The notes under the pieces: generated by a model
The model's database searches: none
Told to the model about the DNA's origin: nothing
The model's input: only the letters and a program-made list of their open reading frames with translations
Source: XYD12-FULL-36-8 sp041739035
GTDB taxonomy: Bacteria; Bacteroidota; Ignavibacteria; Ignavibacteriales; Ignavibacteriaceae
DNA length: 8,856 bases
Assembly (NCBI GenBank): GCA_041739035.1
Contig: JBGSOQ010000189.1
Span: 1-8,856, forward strand
Reading direction: 5' to 3'
Made by a program: the position numbers and the translations under genes
Shown here: positions 1 through 6,700 of the stretch, in pieces
Layout: every line of letters starts with the position of its first letter
How positions within the stretch are numbered: position 1 is the first letter of the stretch

Positions 1-166
1 TCAATGTGTTGCAATTAAAGCACATCTTGATGAATGTACTGGATGTCAAAACTATTTTAAATCGGTTGAGGCAACAATCGATTTTTATCGCAAATACAAT
101 GTTGAACCCTCCGAGGAAGCACATAATCGATTGATGTCTCTCCTGGGACTTAAAAATTCTGAATGA
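1..166 (+). CDS. Putative zinc-finger (zf-HC2, anti-sigma-factor-like) protein, C-terminal fragment
   Basis: This is the 3' end of a gene that begins outside the window. The reading frame starts at base 2, and 54 residues are visible before the TGA stop at 164-166. Near the start of the fragment is 'AHLDECTGC', an exact HX3CX2C zinc-binding motif, with a further Cys six residues before the His. That arrangement is typical of the zf-HC2 / ZAS domain found in anti-sigma factors and related small regulators. The last 35 or so residues are charged and helix-prone, and no membrane segment is seen. In this family the zinc-finger domain usually binds an ECF sigma factor in the cytoplasm. Here the partner, if any, would be encoded upstream and cannot be seen. 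The gene lies 33 bases upstream of the FmdB-like gene on the same strand, so the two are probably co-transcribed. The motif is solid, but the specific role as an anti-sigma factor is inference. Confidence 0.72.
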   Translation, partial: QCVAIKAHLDECTGCQNYFKSVEATIDFYRKYNVEPSEEAHNRLMSLLGLKNSE

Positions 167-199
167 AATTTTATTTATAAATTATTAGGAGTTAATTAC

Positions 200-445
200 A
201 TGCCTGTGTTCGAATATAAATGTAACGATTGTGGAAGCAAATACGATTTTTTTCATAAATCTTCTCTAAACAAAGAAGAAGTTACCTGCCCTAAATGCGG
301 TTCTATAAAAAACAAAAAGCTCTTCAGTGCATTTGCTACAGCAAATTCCTCAGATAGCGACTTTTCATCGCCATGTGCTTCTGGAAATTGCAGCACAGAT
401 TATTCCGGGGGCGGTTGTGTTTCTGGTATGTGCGGTCTTAATTAA
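200..445 (+). CDS. FmdB-family zinc-ribbon protein
   Basis: This 81-residue protein starts 'MPVFEYKCNDCG', the hallmark of the FmdB/CxxC_CXXC_SSSS putative regulatory family. Two CxxC knuckles (Cys8/Cys11 and Cys30/Cys33) form the zinc ribbon, followed by the 'KKLFSAF' stretch usual in the family. The C-terminal 25 residues are a flexible Ser/Gly-rich tail with four more cysteines (59, 64, 73, 78), ending 'CVSGMCGLN'. Cys-rich tails ending in CGL-like residues are common in FmdB homologues. The start is supported by TAGGAG at 186-191, eight bases before the ATG. The family was named after a putative regulator of formamidase genes in Methylophilus, but most members have no proven function. The protein is cytoplasmic by appearance. 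It sits between the zinc-finger protein and the rhodanese lipoprotein in a compact run with gaps of 33 and 22 bases. The family call is confident; the function is unknown. Confidence 0.9.
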   Translation: MPVFEYKCNDCGSKYDFFHKSSLNKEEVTCPKCGSIKNKKLFSAFATANSSDSDFSSPCASGNCSTDYSGGGCVSGMCGLN

Positions 446-454
446 TTATTTATC

Positions 455-460
455 AAAGGA
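455..460 (+). promoter_or_regulatory. Ribosome binding site for the rhodanese lipoprotein
   Basis: AAAGGA lies seven bases before the ATG at 468 and supports that start over the upstream in-frame ATG at 327, which lies inside the FmdB gene. A second purine-rich stretch, AGAAGGA at 477-483, precedes another in-frame ATG at 489. The 468 start is preferred because it supplies the Arg-Arg n-region of the lipoprotein signal peptide. Confidence 0.55.
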
Positions 461-467
461 TTTTCAA

Positions 468-854
468 ATGTTAGGTAGAAGGATTTTAATGTCGCTTTCC
501 ATTTTCAGCGTTATAAATTTTTTGGGCTGTGCTCAGCAAGATAAAGACAGTACAATGACAGTGCAGGAATTAAAGAGTTCGATGAAAAATGATTCTACTC
601 TGGTAATTCTGGATGTTAGAACCCCGGCAGAGCTTGTTGGACCATTAGGGAAAATAGACAAGGTTATTAATATCCCGATTCAAGAATTAGAAAGCAGGAT
701 AGGTGAGCTTAAAAAATTTAAAGACAACGAAATTGCAGTTATCTGCAGAAGCGGAAATCGATCTAACGCCGGAACAAAAATTTTGCGTGAGAATGGGTTT
801 AGGGCTAAAAACGTTCTTGGCGGAATGATAGATTACAGAAGACAAGAAAAATAA
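468..854 (+). CDS. Rhodanese-domain lipoprotein (sulfurtransferase-like)
   Basis: This 128-residue protein has an N-terminal signal peptide with Arg4-Arg5 and a hydrophobic stretch ending in 'INFLGC', so Cys21 is the likely lipidated residue. The Phe at -3 makes the lipobox slightly atypical. The mature part is a single rhodanese domain. 'LVILDVRTPAEL' at about 45-56 is the classic CH2A-like motif. The active-site loop 'CRSGNRS' at 93-99 has catalytic Cys93 and the six-residue loop of single-domain sulfurtransferases such as GlpE. The domain ends with 'LGGMIDY' at 117-123. All key residues are present, so it should be able to carry a persulfide sulfur to an acceptor thiol or cyanide. The location would be membrane-anchored on the periplasmic side. 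It is the last gene of the plus-strand run and is followed by a strong hairpin terminator. Its physiological sulfur donor and acceptor are unknown. The frame is open upstream to ATG 327, but a start there would overlap fmdB heavily and bury the signal peptide. Confidence 0.88.
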   Translation: MLGRRILMSLSIFSVINFLGCAQQDKDSTMTVQELKSSMKNDSTLVILDVRTPAELVGPLGKIDKVINIPIQELESRIGELKKFKDNEIAVICRSGNRSNAGTKILRENGFRAKNVLGGMIDYRRQEK

Positions 855-865
855 AATCATTTAAG

Positions 866-891
866 TGAGACTCACTTCATAGTGAGTCTCA
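866..891. terminator. Rho-independent terminator hairpin between convergent genes
   Basis: A perfect 11-bp stem (TGAGACTCACT at 866-876 pairing with AGTGAGTCTCA at 881-891) closes a four-base loop, TCAT. On the plus strand it is followed by ATTTTTAT, making a good terminator for the rhodanese gene, whose stop lies 12 bases upstream. On the minus strand it begins 12 bases past the stop of the dienelactone-hydrolase-like gene and is followed by a weaker T-rich tract, so it probably ends both transcripts. Confidence 0.85.
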
Positions 892-902
892 TATTTTTAT
901 TT

Positions 903-1706
903 CTACTTCATCAAATACTTATCTAAGAATGCAAATATCTCTCTCCACGCACGTTCTGTAATTTCGTGATTGTATCCATCTTTATTATTTGGATTCATAA
1001 ACGCGTGTCCGACATTTCTGTAAATGATAATCCTGTTTTCTTTTTTCGCATCTTTTAAAGCCTGCTCAAAATTCTGTACATCCGCAATAGGAATTTCGCG
1101 GTCAGTTTCGCCAAAAATTCCGAGCAGCGGACAACCGATTTTTCTGACACTTGCTGGCTCTGAAAATATATTCCCATAATTCATCACGGCCGCTTTCAGC
1201 TTTGGCAGCATTGTTGCAGCTTGCAAAGCATAACCTCCGCCCATATCCCAACCAATAGCACCGATTCTATTTTTATCTACTTTAGGATTGTTTTGGAGAA
1301 ATGCATATGCAGCTTGTAACTCTCTATTTACGAAGTCTAGTTTTAGCCCCCGCATTAGCTCCTGTGCCACATCTAAATTTTTAGTCGCTTTTCCTCGATA
1401 AAGATCAATTGCCAAAGCAGCATAACCCTTATTTGCAAAAGCATCGGCATTGGTTCTAACCCAGTTATTTAATCCCTGCCACCCATGAATGATAATTAAA
1501 GCAGGAAAAGGTCCTTCACCTGGCGGCAAAGAAAGGTAGGCCACAACTGAATCTTTACCACTTACATATTTAACCGCTTTTGTAGGTTCCTTTTGAAGAG
1601 CGAACTCTTCAGCGGTTTCATTTCCTGCTTCACTAGATTCATCTTTTTTAGAGTTACATGAAGCAAAAATAAAAACAGAGAGAATCATAATAAGTAAAGT
1701 TTTCAT
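903..1706 (-). CDS. Dienelactone-hydrolase-family lipoprotein with Asp at the nucleophile position
   Basis: This is a 267-residue alpha/beta-hydrolase. The signal peptide ends in 'IFASC', so Cys17 is the likely lipid anchor, followed by a charged linker (18-45). The hydrolase core runs from about 46 to 265: 'HGWQG' at 74-78 forms the oxyanion region, 'GWDMGGG' at 152-158 is the nucleophile elbow, 'GETDREIP' at 199-206 carries the acid Asp202, and 'GHAF' at 233-236 carries His234. The fold and spacing match dienelactone hydrolase (PF01738), which opens lactone or ester bonds. The family normally has Cys in the elbow (GWCMGG or GYCLGG), whereas this gene reads GAT, Asp154. Asp nucleophiles occur in haloalkane dehalogenases and epoxide hydrolases of the same superfamily, so the substrate may differ or activity may be altered. 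The chosen ATG has AGGAAC just upstream; a TTG at 1733 would add nine residues before the signal peptide. It lies 30 bases after the cyclodeaminase gene and is probably co-transcribed with it. The substrate is unknown. Confidence 0.85.
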   Translation of the reverse strand: MKTLLIMILSVFIFASCNSKKDESSEAGNETAEEFALQKEPTKAVKYVSGKDSVVAYLSLPPGEGPFPALIIIHGWQGLNNWVRTNADAFANKGYAALAIDLYRGKATKNLDVAQELMRGLKLDFVNRELQAAYAFLQNNPKVDKNRIGAIGWDMGGGYALQAATMLPKLKAAVMNYGNIFSEPASVRKIGCPLLGIFGETDREIPIADVQNFEQALKDAKKENRIIIYRNVGHAFMNPNNKDGYNHEITERAWREIFAFLDKYLMK

Positions 1707-1710
1707 AATT

Positions 1711-1716
1711 GTTCCT
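1711..1716 (-). promoter_or_regulatory. Ribosome binding site deciding the hydrolase start
   Basis: Read on the minus strand, AGGAAC sits four bases before the ATG at 1704-1706. This supports that start over the in-frame TTG at 1731-1733 and gives a normal lipoprotein signal peptide beginning MKTLLIMILS. Confidence 0.55.
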
Positions 1717-1736
1717 ATCTTTTTATGATACAATTT

Positions 1737-2369
1737 TCAATTTCCTTTTATCTTTGAAGTAATTTCATCTAAAAGATATCGTGCTTCGTCTTTTACTTCG
1801 TTATTTAAATTTTCAGCCTGGCCTAATAGTTCTGCGGCTTTTTGTTTTTCACTTAAAGATGAATAATTGATTAATACGTTTAAAAAAGCTCCTTGTGAAG
1901 CAGCCCCAACTACGGCAATTGCAACACCTGCATCCGATAACGAATTTTGATTTCCCTTTTCCGAAATCTTTTCTAAAAATGGAATGACTTCGCGGCAATT
2001 TTTAATTACTTCAGCGGGAACACTTGCGGCTTCAATTGTGGATTTTTCAATTGCCTCACTTCTCAATTTCTTTTGTTCATCTGTTTCTTTGGGCAGCTTG
2101 AATGCATCCATCACTCTTTCAAAAGCTTCGTTATCATTTTGGGCAAGTAAAATAAATTTATCGATATAAACATTCAGATTCTTTTTTAATTCATTCATTT
2201 CGGTTTCAACATCCAAATACTTTTTCTTTCCGATTGTTAAGTTGCAAACCATTGTCCCTAAGCTTGCCGCCAATGCGCCGCAAAGCGCTGCGACGTTCCC
2301 GCCACCCGGTGTTGGTGAATTAGATGAAAGTTCTTCTAAATATTTTTGTAATGTTATTTTTGTGTCCAT
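1737..2369 (-). CDS. Cyclodeaminase/cyclohydrolase family protein (FTCD C-terminal domain type)
   Basis: This 210-residue protein matches the full length of the FTCD_C / FchA family (formimidoyl-THF cyclodeaminase or methenyl-THF cyclohydrolase). Diagnostic stretches are 'SPTPGGGNVAALCGALAAS' at 18-36, the glycine-rich folate-site loop; 'NDNEAFERVMDAFKLPK' at 78-94; and 'SLSDAGVAIAVVGAA' at 143-157. It is cytoplasmic and mostly helical. In animals this domain is fused to glutamate formimidoyltransferase; here that partner is the separate upstream gene. The expected reaction converts 5-formimino-THF to 5,10-methenyl-THF with release of ammonia. A cyclohydrolase role acting on methenyl-THF is the alternative and cannot be excluded from sequence. 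The ATG at 2367-2369 is preceded only by an A-rich leader without a clear Shine-Dalgarno sequence, as is common in this phylum. Its neighbours are the transferase 183 bases upstream, across a repeat element, and the hydrolase 30 bases downstream. Confidence 0.9.
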   Translation of the reverse strand: MDTKITLQKYLEELSSNSPTPGGGNVAALCGALAASLGTMVCNLTIGKKKYLDVETEMNELKKNLNVYIDKFILLAQNDNEAFERVMDAFKLPKETDEQKKLRSEAIEKSTIEAASVPAEVIKNCREVIPFLEKISEKGNQNSLSDAGVAIAVVGAASQGAFLNVLINYSSLSEKQKAAELLGQAENLNNEVKDEARYLLDEITSKIKGN

Positions 2370-2422
2370 AATTTTTTTTCTATAATTTGATTTTCAGAAA
2401 CATATGCAAGAAGTCCTAAGTC

Positions 2423-2512
2423 GTCATTGCGAGGAGTGAAACGACGAAGCAATCTTTTCTTTCTGACGAAGAAATCAGATCACTTCTCCCGATAAATCGG
2501 GATCGTGATGAC
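2423..2512. repeat. MITE-like palindromic repeat element (GTCATTGCGAGGAG type)
   Basis: This 90-bp element in the gap between the two folate genes begins GTCAT (2423-2427) and ends ATGAC (2508-2512). Its two arms align as an imperfect inverted repeat: the left arm contains GAAGCAATCT then TTTC, and the right arm on the other strand contains GAAGTGATCT then GATTTC. Each arm also folds on itself. ATTGC (2426-2430) pairs with GCAAT (2449-2453). ATCAC (2479-2483) pairs with GTGAT (2505-2509), enclosing CCCGAT/ATCGGG (2488-2493 / 2496-2501). The left end, CGTCATTGCGAGGAG followed by CGACGAAGCAATC, resembles from memory a dispersed repeat seen in many bacterial genomes. It encodes no protein and probably moves, or moved, in trans. 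Confidence 0.72.
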
Positions 2513-2552
2513 AATATTACTTCTTTTAAAATCGCGATGGTTTAGGCATCCT

Positions 2553-3569
2553 TTATATCATATAATCAATAATTTTATCCGTTTTAATAAAAGGATGAAG
2601 ATCGCCCAATCCTAAATTTTCAACTGCTAAATCAACTAATGATTTTTCATCCAAATTTTTTCCTTGAGAATAATATTTTCCGGCGAGTATTAATGCTTCC
2701 AGCGGAACAAGCCCTACGATTTCGCTTCCAGTAACTTCCACGCCAAGCCGTGTCGCTTCTTTTTTAACTTCTTCAAAAGCAGTATGAATTGCTGTTACAT
2801 TGTAGTTTGTCAGATTCATAGAGACCTGAGTCATCTTATATTTTTCCAGAGCGACGCCCATTCCTTTTACGCTTTTTAATCTGCCGGGGACTTTTACTGA
2901 TTGACCATTAACTTTGATAATATTACCATTCTCATCTCTTTTTGAGTAACCTGATTCGCGCAGTATTTCGCCAATTTCTTTTGCATACTTCACATCTTCG
3001 GATTTTAAATTAACATTGTAAGCCACTAAAAAGAATCTTGCGCCGGTTACCGTACCGCCTAGTTTTGGGTTAAACTGATTCGGGCCATAATCCGGCTGCC
3101 AATTTTCATCTTTAAGCTTTTCAGCCAATCCCTCATATTCACCCTTGCGGATGTTGGCGAGGTTTTGGCGGTCCGGTTTTCTTGCGGCTGCTTCATAAAG
3201 ATAAATCGGTATGTTCAATTCTTTTGATGCTCTTTCTGCATATTCTTCAGAAATCTTTACGCATTCTTGCATCGTAATATTTTTTACAGGAACAAACGGC
3301 ACAACATCTATTGCGCCCATTCGCGGATGTTCGCCTTTTTGCTTTGTCATGTCAATGAGCTGCGCAGCGGTTCTGCTTATTGAAAGTGCGCCTTCCAAAA
3401 TTCCGTTCTCATCTCCAGCCATTGTAACAACAACTCTGTTATAGTCCGCATCCGGCTCAAAACTTAACAGCTTGCAGTTGCTTATTCCGCTTAAGGATTT
3501 TTGCATTTGCTCAAATGTGTGCTCATTCTTGCCTTCGCTGAAGTTTGGAACGCATTCAACAATTTTCAT
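2553..3569 (-). CDS. ftcD: Glutamate formimidoyltransferase
   Basis: This 338-residue protein covers both domains of formiminotransferase. The N-terminal domain (1 to about 178) starts with the classic 'IVECVPNFSEG' and contains 'HPRMGAIDVVPFVPV' at 81-95, whose His81 corresponds to the catalytic His82 of the pig enzyme. The second domain (about 179-330) contains 'GARFFLVAYNVNL' at 176-188 and 'QVSMNLTNY' at 248-256. The enzyme transfers the formimino group of N-formimino-L-glutamate to tetrahydrofolate in the cytoplasm, a late step of histidine degradation. A loop at about 210-230 ('RDENGNIIKVNGQSVKVPG') is longer than in the animal enzyme, as I recall for Bacteroidota homologues. The start has a good Shine-Dalgarno, CCGGAG, seven bases upstream (plus-strand positions 3577-3582). 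No hutH, hutU or hutI is seen in the window. It is the first gene of the minus-strand run whose next member is the cyclodeaminase-family protein. Confidence 0.95.
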   Translation of the reverse strand: MKIVECVPNFSEGKNEHTFEQMQKSLSGISNCKLLSFEPDADYNRVVVTMAGDENGILEGALSISRTAAQLIDMTKQKGEHPRMGAIDVVPFVPVKNITMQECVKISEEYAERASKELNIPIYLYEAAARKPDRQNLANIRKGEYEGLAEKLKDENWQPDYGPNQFNPKLGGTVTGARFFLVAYNVNLKSEDVKYAKEIGEILRESGYSKRDENGNIIKVNGQSVKVPGRLKSVKGMGVALEKYKMTQVSMNLTNYNVTAIHTAFEEVKKEATRLGVEVTGSEIVGLVPLEALILAGKYYSQGKNLDEKSLVDLAVENLGLGDLHPFIKTDKIIDYMI

Positions 3570-3657
3570 TCGATATCTCCGGAAGTTCTAAGTTGGATGT
3601 GATAATATGTTTGATGAGAAATTTTCACAAAACAAAAATAATAATTTTTGACTAAGT

Positions 3658-3704
3658 AACCTTCGAGGTATGGGTGGGATTCTGAATCTGCAACCTCGAA
3701 GGTT
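3658..3704. repeat. Inverted repeat with 12-bp perfect arms downstream of the GHL10 gene
   Basis: AACCTTCGAGGT (3658-3669) and ACCTCGAAGGTT (3693-3704) are exact reverse complements separated by 23 bases. On the minus strand the structure starts 11 bases after the stop of the large hydrolase gene and is followed by ACTTAGTCAAAAATTATTATTTTT. It could therefore stabilise or end that transcript, although the T-rich tract is not immediately adjacent. The AACCTTCGAGGT arm resembles, from memory, a palindrome dispersed in Bacteroidota/Ignavibacteria genomes. It lies in the 146-base gap upstream of ftcD, which would also hold the ftcD promoter; I see no clear promoter boxes there. Confidence 0.75.
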
Positions 3705-3715
3705 TCCTACAAAGA

Positions 3716-6700
3716 CTACTTTAACAGCAGCATTTTCTTTGTGGCAATAAAATCATCAACTTTCAACTGATAATAATAAACGCCGCTTGACAGACTGAAA
3801 GTCCGTCCCACAGAAAACTCAACTTCGTAATTGCCAGCTGGTTTGTATTCATCAACTAAAGTAGCGACTTCGTTTCCGAGAATATCGTAAACCTTCAACC
3901 GTACTACATTTGACTTTTCACCTCTCACGTTTGACGGGATCGAGTAGCGTATTTTCGTTGATGGATTGAATGGGTTGGGATAATTCTGATATAGCACAAA
4001 CACATTTGGAATATTTTGCTGCTCGGTTTCTATTCCTGAAATGATTGATTTTTTTACTAATCGAAGATTATCAAAATATAGTCTGCCGTACACCGATGAA
4101 CCGGGTGCATCGGTCATTTGGAAGCTATCGATTCTGTATTTAGGATAATCGAGAATTCCATTTCCAAGTCCGGCCCAAGAAGTAGTACTTGTAGGATCTT
4201 TCAAATTCCATTCGATTAAACGCCAGCCGTACCAATCGATAACAGTCCATTTTGAAACCTCATGATTAGGCCATGCTGTTCCATCGCCTTCATCAATTGC
4301 AAAGCGGAATTTGTTTCTGCTTCCATCACCCCAAACATAAACTTGTAGAATGTACGAAGTATCAAAAAGAACGGTTCTGGGAGTGCCGCCCGATAAATAA
4401 TTTCGTAATAATTTTGTTGTTACCGCCGGATTCCATTGATACTGAATGAAAAAACCTTTTGCAGGTGAAGTTGCCGGGAGAAAATATTCTGAGCTGTAAC
4501 CCGAAGAAGTCCCTGAATCAACCACACCAACTGTTGAGCCGCTGTATTCGGGCTGCTCCCAATTTCCTTCAATTGTAAAATCATCAATCGTATTTTTCTG
4601 GGAATATGATTCTTCTGAAGTAGAGAAAAATATTTCTTTGTTACTTGGCATCGGATTCCCAACAACATCTGTAATATTTTGAGTAAGCGTTAATGAATAT
4701 TGCTTTGTGCTAATCAATGACTGCTGTGTTTTAATGTTTATTATCGATTGATTACCAATCGTTTTAAGCTGCATATCTTTAGAAATTGCAGTTGCTCCTG
4801 CTTTCAAAATAACATTGTTATGATTTATTGTTGCTGAATTTATTAGTTCATCGAATAGAACGGTAACAACTCCCTCAACATCAAAACTGCCGGATGAATT
4901 TGTACTGTCAGGAAAATACTGAGTAACAATGGGACCGCTTAAATCCTGATTAACTGTTGAAAAGTGAAGAACATAAGAATCTCCCGGAATGCCATCACCA
5001 TTTCCATCGAGCATTTTGCCGTTAACATCCGTTACAGATGAATCAAGAGTAAAAGTATAATCTGTTTGAAAACTAAAGTTAGAAGCCGTTGTTAATGTAA
5101 CCGTTTTATCTCCATTGCTAAAAGTCACGCTGCTTACTTCTATGGGTGGAATGAAATTAAAAGCGTTTGCTGCTACTGTGTTCACATTCAATTTTTTTGA
5201 AAAATTTAATTTTACTTGCGTGCTTATTGAAACAGTATCACCTTCAACGGGAATTGAAGAAACAACTTTCGGAGCATAAGATGGAATGGAATCTGTAAGA
5301 ACAATGTTAGAAATAAGCGATTCGTTCCAATACCTATCGAGCATTGTAGCGGCATAGCGATACCTGCCATTAAAATCTTGATTACCGGAAAAACTTTCAT
5401 CGATTGTGAACTGCGAATTTCCAAATGAGATTGAAATTATCTCTTCAGTGTAAAGATCAAAAATATCATCTCCTGACCTGTAAACAGCATACCACTGATT
5501 ACTGCTTGCTGAAGCATCGGGAGTAATTGTTAATCTGTAATTAAGCGAATCAATTTTTTGAATGCTTATTTGCGGCGATGCCGGAATCGTATCGAGATGT
5601 AAATTCGCATCGCGGATTTTAGTTTTTCGGCCGAAAAAAGTTGAAGCAGCTTCATCCCAGTAATCATGATCTTTCCAGCTTCCGTAACTAAAAAATTGAA
5701 AACCATCCACCCAATTTACTGTTCGGCAAGTGTTTACAATTTCAGCATGATTGTTCCAAATATTATTATCGCTTAAAATATAGGATGGGGGACCAACAGA
5801 ATAATATCTTTTAGCTGCAATTCCGGGTTGAATAAATTGGCTCCAGCATTGCGGACATGCTCCTGTAAGCATCCCGTAAAATCCGCTTCCTGTTGTCCAG
5901 TGATAATGCATTGCCGCAATTTGTTCAATGTAACCTTGATTGAACCAAAGAGCAGCATCTTGATAAACAATACTGTAACCATTCCAGCCGCTCCAATTGT
6001 ATTTTCCAAGTGCCGCAACCGATAATCTTACATAAGGTTTAACTGATTGAATTGAATCGTGCAGAGTTTTGACAAACTCAGTAACAGACCACCGCCACCA
6101 TTCTTCCCACGAAGAAAATCCAGCAGGAACACCGGCAGAGTAAGGATGCTCAACATCATACAAATACCTTCCCGCCATGTTATTTGTGAGTTCTTCTATC
6201 TGATCATCTGTAATATCACCATCTAACAATTTTTTATCTGCTTGAAGTTTTTCAAATTCTTTTGATGCTGCAGAACTTGTAAATTCGTTCCAACGTGCAT
6301 AGTCAAGATGCAATCCATCTACATCATAATTCCTCACAATTTCCATTGCGACATTTTTTGTATAGTCTCGTACAGCTTGAAGTCCCGGTGAAAGAGCAAT
6401 TGAACTTGTCATCGGATTTCCACTTTGATCTCTGCAAATCCAGTCGGGATGCTGTTGTGCTGAAGCTCCGGGCACAGTACTTCCGGCAGAAAAAACATTA
6501 AACCAAGCGTGAAATTCTAATCCCCTTTTATGTGCCTCTTCAATTGCATAAGCCGTTGGGTCAAAACCAGGATAGGCTCCACCTGCATAAGAACCATATG
6601 GTTCATAGGATGAAATGTAATATGCTGTTCCTGATTGCCTTACCTGCCACAACACCGAAGTAAAATTTCCTGCTTTATGCTCATCAAGAATTTGCCTGAT

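Noticed and set aside
327..467. Upstream extension of the rhodanese reading frame to an ATG at 327
   Set aside because: It would overlap most of the FmdB gene in another frame. The ATG at 468 has its own Shine-Dalgarno and starts a proper lipoprotein signal peptide.
1707..1733. Nine-residue extension of the hydrolase from a TTG start
   Set aside because: TTG is a weaker start, the extension would sit before a complete signal peptide, and AGGAAC is placed correctly for the ATG at 1706.
2423..2512. CRISPR repeat or attachment site reading of the palindromic element
   Set aside because: There are no regularly spaced copies or spacers, and no integrase or tRNA gene nearby. The structure fits a single MITE- or REP-like unit.
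3211..3444. Plus-strand open frame within ftcD
   Set aside because: It is antisense to conserved codons of the transferase, including the catalytic HPRMGAIDV region, and shows no protein-family features of its own.
5773..6025. Open frames on both strands within the GHL10 gene, one with several Cys
   Set aside because: They lie wholly inside a well-supported long gene, have no family resemblance and no good ribosome binding sites. They are shadow frames.
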